From Virgibacillus natechei (GTDB lineage Bacteria; Bacillota; Bacilli; Bacillales; Amphibacillaceae), in the NCBI RefSeq assembly GCF_026013645.1, contig NZ_CP110224.1, forward strand, positions 3,782,001-3,846,000: a DNA stretch of 64,000 bases. Direction: 5' to 3'. Both the position numbers and the translations under genes were made by a program. Shown here one piece after another: positions 34,075 to 43,578 of the stretch. The first letter of the stretch is position 1; each line of letters starts with the position of its first letter. The notes below the pieces were generated by a model that saw only the letters and a list, made by a program, of their open reading frames with translations, was not told the origin of the DNA and did not search any database.

Positions 34075-34836
34075 TTAAAACGCAGCAGTCCAACCTGCAT
34101 CTGCCGTAATAACGGTACCATTCACAAAGCTGGATTCATCCGACGCTAAGAATAGCGCAACATTCGCAATTTCTTCTGCCTTTCCTGCTCTCGGCATTAC
34201 AGATTGTGCTACCTGCGCACGGCTAGCACCAAATTCGTTAATATTTTTCATTGATGCACCAATATTTGTTTCCACTCCACCTGGCGCAATTGCATTACAA
34301 CGGATACCTTTGTTTGCATACATAAAGCCTGTATTCTTCGTAAACCCTACAACAGCATGTTTTGATGCACCATAAGTAGCACCTGCATGTGCACCGTTTA
34401 ATCCTCCAGTAGAGGCAGTGTTAATAATTACACCCTTTTCTTTCTCCAAGAATATAGGCAATGCTTTACGTGTCGCCCGCATTACTGACGTTGTATTGAT
34501 AGCGAAGATTCTTTCCCACTTTTCATCCTCAATATCGCCAGCAGGTTCCATGCCATCCATGATGCCTGCATTATTAACCAAGATGTCTAGTGTTCCGTAT
34601 TCCTTAACAGCTGTATCAACCATATCTTCTATATCTTTTAATTCTGCAACATTTGTTTTTACAGCTTTAGCTGTCTCTCCGCTGGAATTAATTTCAGAAG
34701 CTACTGCATCAGCACCTTCGAAGTTAATATCAGAAACAACTACCTTTGCACCTTCTTTTGCATACAATTCTGCAATTGATTTACCCATTCCTGAAGCTCC
34801 ACCTGTCACAATTGCAACTTTTCCTTCAAGTCTCAT
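34075..34836 (-). CDS. Short-chain dehydrogenase/reductase (SDR)
   Basis: A 253-residue classical SDR. The NAD(P) loop is 'VTGGASGMGKSIAELYAKEG', Asp37 region 'VVVSDINFEGA' favours NAD(H), 'NNAGIMDG' is the structural motif, Ser in 'INTASTGGLNGAH' and YGASK give the catalytic Ser-Tyr-Lys. It resembles glucose 1-dehydrogenase / 3-oxoacyl-ACP reductase-like enzymes, but the substrate is open. AAAGGAGAAATTCTT precedes the ATG. It is divergent from a TetR-type gene with a dyad between them, so that regulator likely controls it. Confidence 0.9.
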   Translation of the reverse strand: MRLEGKVAIVTGGASGMGKSIAELYAKEGAKVVVSDINFEGADAVASEINSSGETAKAVKTNVAELKDIEDMVDTAVKEYGTLDILVNNAGIMDGMEPAGDIEDEKWERIFAINTTSVMRATRKALPIFLEKEKGVIINTASTGGLNGAHAGATYGASKHAVVGFTKNTGFMYANKGIRCNAIAPGGVETNIGASMKNINEFGASRAQVAQSVMPRAGKAEEIANVALFLASDESSFVNGTVITADAGWTAAF

Positions 34837-34969
34837 AAGAATTTCTCCTTTTATTGGGAATTTATAAACCTAGTTCTTAGAAGAATCAACTGATAGAAGC
34901 GAATTATCAATTGTTCATAATAAGCATAATGTACTATAATTGTGATAGCAATAATCAAAAATCTCATAT

Positions 34970-34989
34970 AATGTTTACTAATAGACATT
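34970..34989. promoter_or_regulatory. Dyad in SDR/TetR divergent promoter region
   Basis: AATGT-TTACTAATAG-ACATT is an inverted repeat between the divergent SDR and TetR genes, of a size usual for TetR operators. Function inferred from position. Confidence 0.4.
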
Positions 34990-35044
34990 ACTAGATTAAA
35001 TCATTGAATAACTGACGTAGTAAACAAATAGGTGGTAATATGTT

Positions 35045-35647
35045 ATGAAAGTAGACCGACGAATTAATAGATCAAAAAAAGCATTAAAAGATGCATTGAT
35101 TTTACTTTTGGGAAAAAAAGATCTTGCCAATATTAGAATTAAAGAACTTGTTACGATTGCAGATTTAAACAGAGGAACTTATTATAAACACTATTATTAC
35201 AAAGAGGAAATACTAGATGAGATTATTAATGAGGTTATCGACAACTTGATAACATCCTATCGAGACCCTTATTTAAATACGAATGAATTCAAAATAAATG
35301 ACCTAACTGCTTCATCTGTCAAAATTTTTGAACACGTTGATGCGTATGCCAATTTTTACACAGCCATCATTAACTCACATGCATTACCAGGATTTCAGAC
35401 TAAAATATGTGACGTATTCAAAACTCTTATTACGCATGATCTTTCAGATGAAAATTCTGGTGTGGATGTAAATACTGACTTACGTGCAAGTTATTATGCC
35501 TATGCACTATTCGGAATCATAATAGAATGGGTAAATGGTGATTATCAATATACACCCAAATATATGGCCGAACAATTGATTAAAATAATAGATGATAGGC
35601 CAAGTAACGTAATCTACAAAACAACCCATAAAGATGCTACAGATTAA
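35045..35647 (+). CDS. TetR-family regulator (TetR_C_7-like)
   Basis: A 200-residue protein. The N-terminal HTH is 'ANIRIKELVTIADLNRGTYY' followed by 'KHYYYKEEILDEIINEV', the variant TetR pattern of DhaS-like and related regulators in Firmicutes with an extra Tyr-rich turn. The C-terminal helical ligand domain spans about 75-190. It is divergent from the SDR gene with a dyad between them. Most likely a repressor of the SDR gene; no inducer can be suggested. Confidence 0.87.
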   Translation: MKVDRRINRSKKALKDALILLLGKKDLANIRIKELVTIADLNRGTYYKHYYYKEEILDEIINEVIDNLITSYRDPYLNTNEFKINDLTASSVKIFEHVDAYANFYTAIINSHALPGFQTKICDVFKTLITHDLSDENSGVDVNTDLRASYYAYALFGIIIEWVNGDYQYTPKYMAEQLIKIIDDRPSNVIYKTTHKDATD

Positions 35648-35827
35648 AGATTTCACAATACAAGCTTGCCCTGCTTGGCTACTAACTCTCCCTCTCACGC
35701 TCCTAATACGCATGTTCGTTTCATTATTTCCAGGGAAATATCGACAAACTAATTTGCGTTTCGAGTAATTTCAGCTTGCTCCTATCCTTCATCAATATGC
35801 CTAACCATTTTGATATCCATCTCCGAT

Positions 35828-35882
35828 AAAGTAAAACTTCATTCAACAGGGTCTCTTTCCCGGTTGAATGAAGTTTTACTTT
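35828..35882. terminator. 20-bp perfect hairpin between TetR gene and mrp operon
   Basis: AAAGTAAAACTTCATTCAAC (35828-35847) pairs without mismatch with GTTGAATGAAGTTTTACTTT (35863-35882). It lies at the 3' ends of the convergent TetR gene and mrpG and can terminate both. Its left arm recurs at 45064-45085, so it belongs to a dispersed repeat family rather than being a plain terminator. Confidence 0.75.
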
Positions 35883-35887
35883 ACTAG

Positions 35888-36244
35888 CTATTCATTTTGA
35901 CGTAATATACCTTCCAGTTCATCCTCTGTTGCTGTATCTGCCATCTTTACATTAGATCGATAAGCAGCTCTACAAATAAGATGTCCTGATACAGGAGCTG
36001 TGATAAAGACAAACAATATTCCAAGTAAAAGTCTCACACTTACAAGGGATTGAGTTATCCATAAGTAAAAAAATGCTCCAACAAGTGTTAACAACACGGC
36101 CAGCGCTGCACTTTTAGTAGCTGCATGTGAACGAGTGTATACATCAGGAAATCGAATGAGACCTATCGCACTAATCACACTTATAATGGCACCAAGTAAT
36201 ATTAAAAGTGCTGACAGAAACTCAAGAATCTCGCTTACGTTCAA
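35888..36244 (-). CDS. mrpG: Na+/H+ antiporter subunit MrpG
   Basis: A 118-residue membrane protein with three helices, last gene of the mrp operon. 'SAIGLIRFPDVYTRSHAATK' is the family signature. The start is taken as TTG at 36244 (MNVSEILEFLSA), preceded by GAGAGGTG and overlapping mrpF by 23 bp; the ATG at 36274 would lack a ribosome binding site. MrpG is a small subunit needed for assembly of the heteromeric antiporter that exports Na+ in exchange for protons, important for pH and salt homeostasis. Confidence 0.92.
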   Translation of the reverse strand: MNVSEILEFLSALLILLGAIISVISAIGLIRFPDVYTRSHAATKSAALAVLLTLVGAFFYLWITQSLVSVRLLLGILFVFITAPVSGHLICRAAYRSNVKMADTATEDELEGILRQNE

Positions 36245-36506
36245 TAATAACACCTCTCTCCATGTATTTCCCAAAAGCGATCGTGCTTATAAATGCCAGA
36301 ATACCAAAGATCAGTATAACATCAAGAAACACGTTCGTATTAAGTAATATGGACACGATAGCTATAACGGAAATAAGGGTGATACCTATCATATCCAAAC
36401 CGAAGATTCGATCAGCTAATGAGGGGCCAAGAATGATTCGTATAAGTGTAATCGCTATTGTCAAACCAAACAGAACGAGAGAAGTAACAAGCATTAATTC
36501 AATCAT
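36222..36506 (-). CDS. mrpF: Na+/H+ antiporter subunit MrpF
   Basis: A 94-residue protein with three membrane helices; 'RIILGPSLADRIFGLDMIGI' is the MrpF/PhaF hallmark. Its start overlaps the last base of mrpE's stop (TGA/ATG overlap) and its end overlaps mrpG, so the genes are translationally coupled. In B. subtilis MrpF also affects bile salt efflux. Confidence 0.94.
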   Translation of the reverse strand: MIELMLVTSLVLFGLTIAITLIRIILGPSLADRIFGLDMIGITLISVIAIVSILLNTNVFLDVILIFGILAFISTIAFGKYMERGVIIERKRDS

Positions 36507-36982
36507 TATCGAGTCACCTCCATTATGGCTTTTTCAAATTTAGTTAAAGATTGTATTAATTTTTCACGTAATTCCTCAATATCCATTGCATGAATGTAGA
36601 AAGCGTTCCCTTCAGGAGTTACTTCCATTACACAAGAGCCCGGTGTCAGTGTCAGCAATAATGCTAGCGCTGGAACTTCCCAATCGCCCTCAAGCTCTGT
36701 TTCATAATAAAATATCCCAGGCTTAAGTGTGATTTTTGGTTTTAAAGTATGTTTGATAACATAGAAACTGGATGATAATAACTCCGTAATAAAAATCAAG
36801 GTTAACCTTAGTATGGAATAGAATCGACGTAAGTAAAATTGTCTTCCAAAGAACCGGTGCAATATAAAAACAACAACAATCCCAACCAGATATCCCGACA
36901 TAAACGAAGAGAAACTCAGCTCATCCGTAACTACCATCCAAAAAAAGGAAATAAATAAATTTAACAGAAATTGACCAGCCAT
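36506..36982 (-). CDS. mrpE: Na+/H+ antiporter subunit MrpE
   Basis: A 158-residue protein with two or three N-terminal helices and a C-terminal soluble domain: 'ALALLLTLTPGSCVMEVTPE' and 'FYIHAMDIEELREKLIQSLT' are typical of MrpE/MnhE. It contributes to complex assembly and activity. It starts 18 bp after mrpD. Confidence 0.94.
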   Translation of the reverse strand: MAGQFLLNLFISFFWMVVTDELSFSSFMSGYLVGIVVVFILHRFFGRQFYLRRFYSILRLTLIFITELLSSSFYVIKHTLKPKITLKPGIFYYETELEGDWEVPALALLLTLTPGSCVMEVTPEGNAFYIHAMDIEELREKLIQSLTKFEKAIMEVTR

Positions 36983-37000
36983 TCACAACCTCCTCTTTTC

Positions 37001-38488
37001 TTATTCATTATTCATAACAGCATCAATATAAATTTCAGGATTTAATAAGGTTTCAACTGCATCATTTACATATAGAGCAATTGATTCTGCACCCAAACCA
37101 AGTCCAATTGTTGCAACGGTAAATAGAACGCACGGTATGATTAACCCTTTTGTCAGTGGGACCTCATCCTCTTTACTTATAATGGTTTCACCCCAAAACG
37201 CATTTATGAAAATACGAAGTAGAGAATAGATGACAAAAATACTTGATAGAAATGCCAAAGTCAGTAAGATATATGAACCAGCTTCAACGGTACCTTGCCC
37301 TACCAAAAGCTTACCTATAAAACCACTTAATGGTGGAATACCAGCTAAAGATAACAGAGCAATGAAGAACATCCATCCTAATAATGGATAATTTCGGATA
37401 AGCCCACTCATATTTCCTATTTTACTCGTTCCAGTTAATGCAATCATTGTTCCACCAAGCAAGAAGAGTAATCCTTTTGCAATCATATCGTGGATTAAAT
37501 AATAAATGGACCCTTCGATCGCTGCCGGGGTAGCAACAGCTAGTCCTACCAAGATAAAACCTACGGCTATTACAACATTGTACGAAATAATTTTTCGAAT
37601 ATCATTATATGCTATGGCACCAATACTTCCCCCAATAAGCGTTAACCCTGCCATAATCCCGATCAATGTATGTGTAATGGACGGTTCATGGTAAAACAAG
37701 AGTGTAAACATTCGAAATAATGCATAAATTCCTACTTTCGTCAGCAAAGCTCCGAACAACGCAGCAATTGCGGTGGGCGGCGCACTATAGGATCCAGGAA
37801 GCCAGAAATACAAGAGTAACCCTGCTTTTAAACTGAAAACAACGAGGAATAAAACACTAATAACGGTTAAAGTAGGTGTTTGTCCAGACTCCGCAATACG
37901 AGCTGACATATGCGCCAGATTTAATGTACCGAGCATTCCATATAGATAGCCAATCGCTATAAGGAAGAACCATGAGGACAATACATTAATCGCTACGTAT
38001 TTGAGGGACTCTCTTAACTGTACCTTTGTTCCACCAATTGAAATAAGTGCATAAGAAGCCAAAAGCATTATTTCAAAACATACAAATAGATTAAACAAAT
38101 CGCCCGTTAAAAAGGAGCCATTAACGCCAGCTACCAGAAGGTTAACAAACGGATAAAAAAACATGTTTTCACGTGCTCTATCAATCGAATTAAAGGCATA
38201 GAGCAAACAAATTGCAGTCACAATACTTGTAGTTAGTACTAGAAGTACTGAAAAAGAATCCCCAACAAAAAGAATTCCATAAGGTGGCAACCAACCTCCG
38301 AAATCAAGTCGCATGACTCCCTCAGACTGAATTGTATTTAGAATATATAAACTAATCCCTGTATTTACAACCATTACAGCAAAACTCATCCATCGCTGCG
38401 TTCGTATGAATGGACGTAAGAACATAAGAATAATTCCAATAATAACAGGGATAATCATAGGTAAAACAAGAATATTATTCATCTTCAA
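37001..38488 (-). CDS. mrpD: Na+/H+ antiporter subunit MrpD
   Basis: A 495-residue, 14-helix subunit homologous to NuoM/N of complex I. 'FVCFEIMLLASYALISIGGT' carries the conserved Glu and 'GSIGAIAYNDIRKIISYNVV' the conserved Lys of the proton path; 'SAPPTAIAALFGALLTKVGI' holds a further channel Lys. With MrpA it forms the ion-translocating core. Its start overlaps mrpC by 14 bp. Confidence 0.95.
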   Translation of the reverse strand: MKMNNILVLPMIIPVIIGIILMFLRPFIRTQRWMSFAVMVVNTGISLYILNTIQSEGVMRLDFGGWLPPYGILFVGDSFSVLLVLTTSIVTAICLLYAFNSIDRARENMFFYPFVNLLVAGVNGSFLTGDLFNLFVCFEIMLLASYALISIGGTKVQLRESLKYVAINVLSSWFFLIAIGYLYGMLGTLNLAHMSARIAESGQTPTLTVISVLFLVVFSLKAGLLLYFWLPGSYSAPPTAIAALFGALLTKVGIYALFRMFTLLFYHEPSITHTLIGIMAGLTLIGGSIGAIAYNDIRKIISYNVVIAVGFILVGLAVATPAAIEGSIYYLIHDMIAKGLLFLLGGTMIALTGTSKIGNMSGLIRNYPLLGWMFFIALLSLAGIPPLSGFIGKLLVGQGTVEAGSYILLTLAFLSSIFVIYSLLRIFINAFWGETIISKEDEVPLTKGLIIPCVLFTVATIGLGLGAESIALYVNDAVETLLNPEIYIDAVMNNE

Positions 38489-38813
38489 AACCTCTCATGT
38501 CGCTCAGATTATCCGTACCAACTTCCTGGTATGCACGATATGCTATAACTAGGAAAATGGCAGTTACAGCAAAACTAATTACAATAGCTGTTAATATCAG
38601 CGCCTGTGGAAGGGCATCTGTGTACGTTGCCGCCTCTTCTCCAAGCAGCGGTGCACTACCTATTTTTAACCCACCCATCGTCATTAACAGCAAGTGAGCT
38701 GCATGGGAAAGAATAGCCGTTCCCAAAATGACTCGTATCAAATTCCTTGAAAGGATTAAATAAGTAGCCACCGTTACCAGAACACCTGCTAGGACGATTA
38801 TTAACGTTTCCAT
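38475..38813 (-). CDS. mrpC: Na+/H+ antiporter subunit MrpC
   Basis: A 112-residue, three-helix NuoK-like subunit: 'RNLIRVILGTAILSHAAHLL' and 'DALPQALILTAIVISFAVTA' are the conserved elements. It overlaps mrpD and follows mrpB by 3 bp. Confidence 0.95.
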   Translation of the reverse strand: METLIIVLAGVLVTVATYLILSRNLIRVILGTAILSHAAHLLLMTMGGLKIGSAPLLGEEAATYTDALPQALILTAIVISFAVTAIFLVIAYRAYQEVGTDNLSDMRGFEDE

Positions 38814-38816
38814 AAA

Positions 38817-39239
38817 TTACACATCCTCACTAATACTTAAAATTATCGTACCAACGACTCCCACAACAGCTAAAGCAACACCAGCTTCAAAGATCATCAT
38901 TGTAGCAAGCTCTGTTTCGCCCAAAATAGGAAGATCAAAATAAGAGAATGCTTGTGTTAAAAATGGGGCATCAAAAAACAAAGCACCCAGACCTGATCCA
39001 ACAGCAAGTAAAGTACCTAAGGCAGCAACCTTTTTAAAATCAACGGGAATTCCTTTTTTCACACTTTCAATATCAAATGAAAGAAAAAGCAAAACCAAGG
39101 CGGAAGCAAGGACTAGCCCACCGATAAAGCCACCACCAGGTTCGTTATGACCCGAAAAGAATAAATAGATCCCAAGTGTTAATATAATAAACACGACAAC
39201 TTTCGCAACGGCTTGCAAGATAACATCATTAATTTTCAC
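38817..39239 (-). CDS. mrpB: Na+/H+ antiporter subunit MrpB
   Basis: A 140-residue, four-helix protein: 'LYLFFSGHNEPGGGFIGGLV'-like sequence (here 'IYLFFSGHNEPGGGFIGGLV') is the MrpB signature, also found in MrpA C-terminal domains of some species. It overlaps the 3' end of mrpA by 11 bp. Its Gly-rich loop and the conserved Asp are intact. Confidence 0.95.
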   Translation of the reverse strand: MKINDVILQAVAKVVVFIILTLGIYLFFSGHNEPGGGFIGGLVLASALVLLFLSFDIESVKKGIPVDFKKVAALGTLLAVGSGLGALFFDAPFLTQAFSYFDLPILGETELATMMIFEAGVALAVVGVVGTIILSISEDV

Positions 39240-41634
39240 TGTTAGGCCCTCCTTTTTTAGCTTTAAGTTTGATTAAACTGTATACACCAATACCAGCTAT
39301 TAGGAGCACAACAACTTCTAACATTGTATCAAGAGCCCGGAAATCACCAAGAATCGCATTAACAATATTTCTTCCGCCAGCTAGCTCATAAGCATCTTCG
39401 AAAAATCCTGATATGGTCTCAAATAATTTGTTATGTTGAACAGATAGAGCCACCAGCACAAATGTTAGCCCAACAGAAATCGAGATAAGTAAATTCACAG
39501 TTTTTGTCTTTACCCCATTGGATTCCTTTTTCCATTCTGGCAAGAAATAAAAACATAGTAAAAACAATACGGTTGTTATCGTTTCTACAACAATCTGGGT
39601 AAGCGCAAGATCCGGTGCCCGAAACAAGACAAATAATACAGAAATCGAATAGCCAAGAACTCCATTTAATACAATCGCAGTTAAACGTGATTTAGCAAAC
39701 AAAATTGCAATCCCTGCAACCATCATAACAACGACCATAATCCATTCATATATACTGATTGGGACATCATTAGACATATCAAACGAAAAGGCTCCTGTAT
39801 AGAATAATGTGATTCCAATTATCCCAACAAAGAAAATGTATATATATAAAAAGTAATCACGAAGAACTCCTGTCATATACGTTTTCGTAATAGCAGTAGA
39901 ACTGCTCTCTATTTGTGTAAGCGAATAATCGTACAACGTGTTAAATGTCCATTTATCAGGGAACAATTTAAAGATGCCCTTCCAATATCGAAGAAGCAGA
40001 TAAAGGATAACACCTGTTATGACAACTCCAATTGTCATCCATAACTCTGTATTAAAGCCATGCCATGCTGTGATATTCTGTCCTAAATCAACGGTTGTTC
40101 CAAACCCTGGGTACACACTTCCCATAGCTGGGTTCAATAAGTAATACCCTATTACATTTGGGAAGAAGAAAATAAGCACAACAAGAACAGCAAGAATACC
40201 AGGTGAAATCATCATACCGATTGGTGGTTCAGCAGCTTCATGTTCCAATTTCTCCTCCTGATAGGGGCCGAAAAACGTCTTAAATACAATGATCAAGCTA
40301 TATATAAATGTAAAAACACTTGCTATCCATGCAACTACAGGGAAAAGGACTCCCAGACTATTTAGTGAAAAAATATCAAGCTGGCTTATGTTTATAACAG
40401 CAGTAAAGAACATTTCTTTACTTAAGAAGCCGTTAAAAAGTGGTAACCCAGCCATCGAAAAGCTACCAATTAAAGCGATCGTAAATGTCACTGGCATAAA
40501 GGCCATTAATCCACCAAGTTTCCGTATATCCCTTGTCCCAACTTCATGGTCAATAATACCGATGACCATAAACAGCGCACCTTTAAATGTTGAATGATTT
40601 ACAAGATGGAACAAGGCTGCAAAGGTTGCTTGCGTATAGAAGACGGAATCCGCGCTATAGCCGTAGTATAGTGCAGCTGACCCCATACCAAACAGACTCA
40701 TAATCAACCCAAGCTGACTAATCGTTGAATACGCAAGCAGTGCCTTAAGGTCTGTTTGCCGAATTGCATTAAAAGAGCCCCAAATCATTGTTACCATACC
40801 TACTCCTGTAACAAGCCAGAACCAGATTTCTCCACCACCAAAGATCGGTGTGAAGCGAGCTACTAAGTAAATACCAGCCTTAACCATTGTTGCGGAATGG
40901 AGATAAGCACTAACCGGAGTCGGCGCTTCCATCGCATCCGGGAGCCAAATATGGAAAGGAAATTGTGCAGATTTCGTAAACGCGCCAAGCAGGATAAGGA
41001 TCATCGCTGGAATAAACAGCTCGTGAGCAGGCAGTTCGCTAACCAACGGAAGGATCTCCTGTATACTAAACGTTCCTGTCATTACGTAAAGCATAATAAA
41101 GCCTACGAGCATAGCTATTCCGCCACCAACCGTAATTAGAAACGATTTTTGCGCACCATATCTAGACTGCTTTCGATGAAACCAAAAAGCGATTAAAAGA
41201 AAGGACGAAATACTCGTCAATTCCCAGAATAAATATAAAACCATTAGATTATCAGAAAATACGACACCTAACATACCGCCCATAAATATTAGTAAATACA
41301 TATAAAAAGAATGTAAATCTTCATCTAAATCAAAATAATAGATAGAGTAAAGTATGACCAATGCACCAATACCAGTAATTAATAATCCAAATATCATACT
41401 TAATCCATCAAGATATGTGGTAAAATTGATTCCAATAGAAGGAATCCATTCAACTATGTTTATATATGTCTCCCCGTTTGCTATAGAAGGAACATAACGA
41501 ATAAGATAAATAAACAATAATAAGGAAACTGCAAATACAAACCAACCGATGTGGATTCGGGTTAATTTTTTATATATAAATGGGATTATTGCAGCAACTA
41601 AAAAGGGGATCATAATTGCTAAGTTTAAAGTCAA
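39229..41634 (-). CDS. mrpA: Na+/H+ antiporter subunit MrpA
   Basis: The first and largest subunit, 801 residues, about 21 membrane helices; NuoL-like core plus a C-terminal NuoJ/DUF4040-like module. 'LFWELTSISSFLLIAFWFHR', 'SAYLHSATMVKAGIYLVARF' (channel Lys) and 'LKALLAYSTISQLGLIMSLF' are complex-I-type motifs; 'GYSISVLFVLFRAPDLALTQ' marks the C-terminal module. Translation starts at TTG 41634, set by AGGAGG at 41642-41647. The operon order A-B-C-D-E-F-G is the standard group 1 arrangement. It gives Na+ and alkali tolerance, fitting a halophilic host. Confidence 0.96.
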   Translation of the reverse strand: MTLNLAIMIPFLVAAIIPFIYKKLTRIHIGWFVFAVSLLLFIYLIRYVPSIANGETYINIVEWIPSIGINFTTYLDGLSMIFGLLITGIGALVILYSIYYFDLDEDLHSFYMYLLIFMGGMLGVVFSDNLMVLYLFWELTSISSFLLIAFWFHRKQSRYGAQKSFLITVGGGIAMLVGFIMLYVMTGTFSIQEILPLVSELPAHELFIPAMILILLGAFTKSAQFPFHIWLPDAMEAPTPVSAYLHSATMVKAGIYLVARFTPIFGGGEIWFWLVTGVGMVTMIWGSFNAIRQTDLKALLAYSTISQLGLIMSLFGMGSAALYYGYSADSVFYTQATFAALFHLVNHSTFKGALFMVIGIIDHEVGTRDIRKLGGLMAFMPVTFTIALIGSFSMAGLPLFNGFLSKEMFFTAVINISQLDIFSLNSLGVLFPVVAWIASVFTFIYSLIIVFKTFFGPYQEEKLEHEAAEPPIGMMISPGILAVLVVLIFFFPNVIGYYLLNPAMGSVYPGFGTTVDLGQNITAWHGFNTELWMTIGVVITGVILYLLLRYWKGIFKLFPDKWTFNTLYDYSLTQIESSSTAITKTYMTGVLRDYFLYIYIFFVGIIGITLFYTGAFSFDMSNDVPISIYEWIMVVVMMVAGIAILFAKSRLTAIVLNGVLGYSISVLFVLFRAPDLALTQIVVETITTVLFLLCFYFLPEWKKESNGVKTKTVNLLISISVGLTFVLVALSVQHNKLFETISGFFEDAYELAGGRNIVNAILGDFRALDTMLEVVVLLIAGIGVYSLIKLKAKKGGPNSEN

Positions 41635-42376
41635 AATTTAAACCTCCTGTTTATTCTTCTCTTACAGTTCTAAGTATAGGAAACGATGACAGATGAAAAT
41701 ACTCCCATTTGGGTACAACTTTGTTCAGTGAGGATGTTCGGGCGCACATAACCATACTACGACGCGCGGGAATTGCTAGTGCAGACGTTTTCACAAGGTT
41801 TTTCGGTGGGGTGAGCCATTTACGCACAGTCCCACGACATTACAACATGCCGTATTTAAGTCAGACCCGCCCATTAAACGGTGATAAACCAAATCCATCT
41901 CTAAATCATATAGTTTAGTATGGGGGATTGTTAACATACTACAGGGTGATTTTTTTATTCTTAGGTTTACTCGACGATAAACAATAGTAGAAAGTTTATC
42001 TTAATTAAAGTACAACTAACTCAATCGAGGTGTTCCACCTTGCATGTTTTTGAGGAAAAACACAGCAGTACAATCGGAATTAAGGGTAAGGAGGGTAATT
42101 TTCATCCTGTCATTTTATTACTATGAAAATTGGGATATACTACGAAAGAGAATATTATTTAGCACATTTTATCCTAATTTTTAATTATACACGAAACAAA
42201 ATATGTCTGCACTTCAGACGTTTAGGGATTTTTAAAATTTTTTCCAAATAAGACTGGAAATATTTCATTTATTAGATTATGCTATATTGAAATAATACTC
42301 CTTATGGGGTAGAATAGATACGTTTTGAAAGAAACATTAACTAAATTATAATTATGAAAAAGAGGTGGACGCTGCC
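41635..42376. other. Intergenic region between mrpA and the USP-like gene
   Basis: This 740-bp divergent region must hold the mrp promoter. A plus-strand frame at 41709-41918 lacks a ribosome binding site and known motif and is probably not a gene. TAGTATG (41916-41922) and CATACTA (41935-41941) form a small dyad. No c-di-AMP or other riboswitch consensus could be recognised. Confidence 0.35.
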
Positions 42377-43051
42377 ATGAAAAAAATAAAAGGTCGGATG
42401 GATGAAAGCATACTCGTTTGTGTATATTATGGTCCCAATGGTGAACGCTTAATCCGCCGCGGTTATAAATTGGCGAATATGCTTGATTGCCCATTATATA
42501 TATTGACTGTCGATCGGTTACCATATGATGAATTTAATGAGGAAAAATCTGCCTATGTGGACCATTGGAAAGAACTTGCGGAAGAACTGGACGCGGAAGA
42601 GTTTCTTCTTCGTGACAATGAAAAACGATCATCAATCAGAGCCATTAAAGAAGTTGCCCATAAGCATAATATTACACAAGTAATTATTGGAGAGCCTCCA
42701 CAGAATAGATGGGAAGAAATAACGAAGGGGTCATTCGTTAATGCCCTTCTCCGTGAATTAACGTTTATTGATGTTCACATTGTATCTGTTGACCGTACTA
42801 TTAAAAGTAGTAGTGAAGATGCCATCTATGAAAAAGGCGTTCGTGGATTTTTACAAGAAAGTGGTGATTCCTACCGAATAGTTTTCACACGGTCCATGCA
42901 CAACCAGTATGAAGGTATTTTCTATAAAGATATAGGGACTGATTTTAATAACGGCATTTTCAAATTTATTCATGAGGGGAAAACATGTCAAGTTCATATA
43001 ACAGAGGACAAAGTAACCCAAAAAATAAAACAGCCACCAAACTTAAAATAA
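42377..43051 (+). CDS. Stand-alone KdpD-like universal stress domain protein
   Basis: A 224-residue soluble protein. Residues 8-130 ('ILVCVYYGPNGERLIRRGYK', 'CPLYILTVDRLPYDEF', 'HNITQVIIGEPPQNRWEEI', 'LTFIDVHIVSVDR') match the USP-like nucleotide-binding domain found in the cytoplasmic part of the K+ sensor kinase KdpD, but there is no KdpD N-terminal domain, membrane part or kinase. The last 90 residues are unassigned. The start at 42377 follows AGAGGTGG. It is divergent from the Mrp operon, which hints at a role in cation homeostasis, perhaps binding a nucleotide such as c-di-AMP or ATP; this is inference. Confidence 0.7.
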   Translation: MKKIKGRMDESILVCVYYGPNGERLIRRGYKLANMLDCPLYILTVDRLPYDEFNEEKSAYVDHWKELAEELDAEEFLLRDNEKRSSIRAIKEVAHKHNITQVIIGEPPQNRWEEITKGSFVNALLRELTFIDVHIVSVDRTIKSSSEDAIYEKGVRGFLQESGDSYRIVFTRSMHNQYEGIFYKDIGTDFNNGIFKFIHEGKTCQVHITEDKVTQKIKQPPNLK

Positions 43052-43097
43052 GATCACTGAACGACTTCGGAATAATTCGACTATCAATATATTAATC

Positions 43098-43140
43098 CTA
43101 CCCGACCTTATAATATTTGTATAAGATCGGGTAGTTTTTA
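43098..43140 (+). terminator. Intrinsic terminator after the USP-like gene
   Basis: CTACCCGACCTTATA pairs with TATAAGATCGGGTAG (one mismatch), followed by TTTTTA. Confidence 0.8.
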
Positions 43141-43154
43141 ATTTTTTCATAAAT

Positions 43155-43537
43155 ATTGGGACTGCGCTTACTCGTCCCATCGAAAAACAATCGTTGCTTT
43201 TAGATCTTCGTAGTTGATATAAAGACGACGAAGTGATAATTCTTTTGCAAACGTCGATGAGAGCAGGGGATTCGCTACGGAAACACATTTCGCTTTCCGC
43301 GGGCGGCTGGTGAGCCCTCTCATGCTACCGCATTTCGGGGTCTCACCGAGGCCTTTCCTCCCGCTGGAGTCTTCATGTGTTTCCTCCGCTAGGTGTTGTG
43401 GTTACTGCCGCTAAATTGCATTAGTAATCAATATTGGAAACATCGAGTCCACCTCACCAGCTCGGGTGAGCGAAGGGCGGTGACTCCTGCGGGGAACAAA
43501 GGTTTTCGGTGGGACGAGTAATCGCTGCAGTACCAAT
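43155..43537. repeat. Long imperfect inverted-repeat element (MITE/REP-like)
   Basis: The ends ATTGGGACTGCGCTTACTCG and its inverse (GGTTTTCGGTGGGACGAGTA, ATCGCTGCAGTACCAAT) mirror each other; the interior holds CTTTCCGCGGGC, GGTGAGCCCTCTC and GGAGTCTTCATGTGTTTCC. The same end motif appears at 60858 and 61071. No ORF of its own. It is a GC-rich, noncoding, probably mobile or REP-like Bacillaceae element beside the TnpB element. Confidence 0.65.
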
Positions 43538-43578
43538 CTTTTAGAAAACAGCCTAGTAGCTTTACTGATTAAACTGTA

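Noticed and set aside
41709..41918. 69-residue plus-strand frame between mrpA and the USP-like gene
   Set aside because: No ribosome binding site, no recognisable motif and an unusual Arg/Pro-rich composition; probably chance.
42100..42376. c-di-AMP (ydaO) riboswitch before the KdpD-like gene
   Set aside because: No stretch resembling the conserved ydaO motif was recognised.
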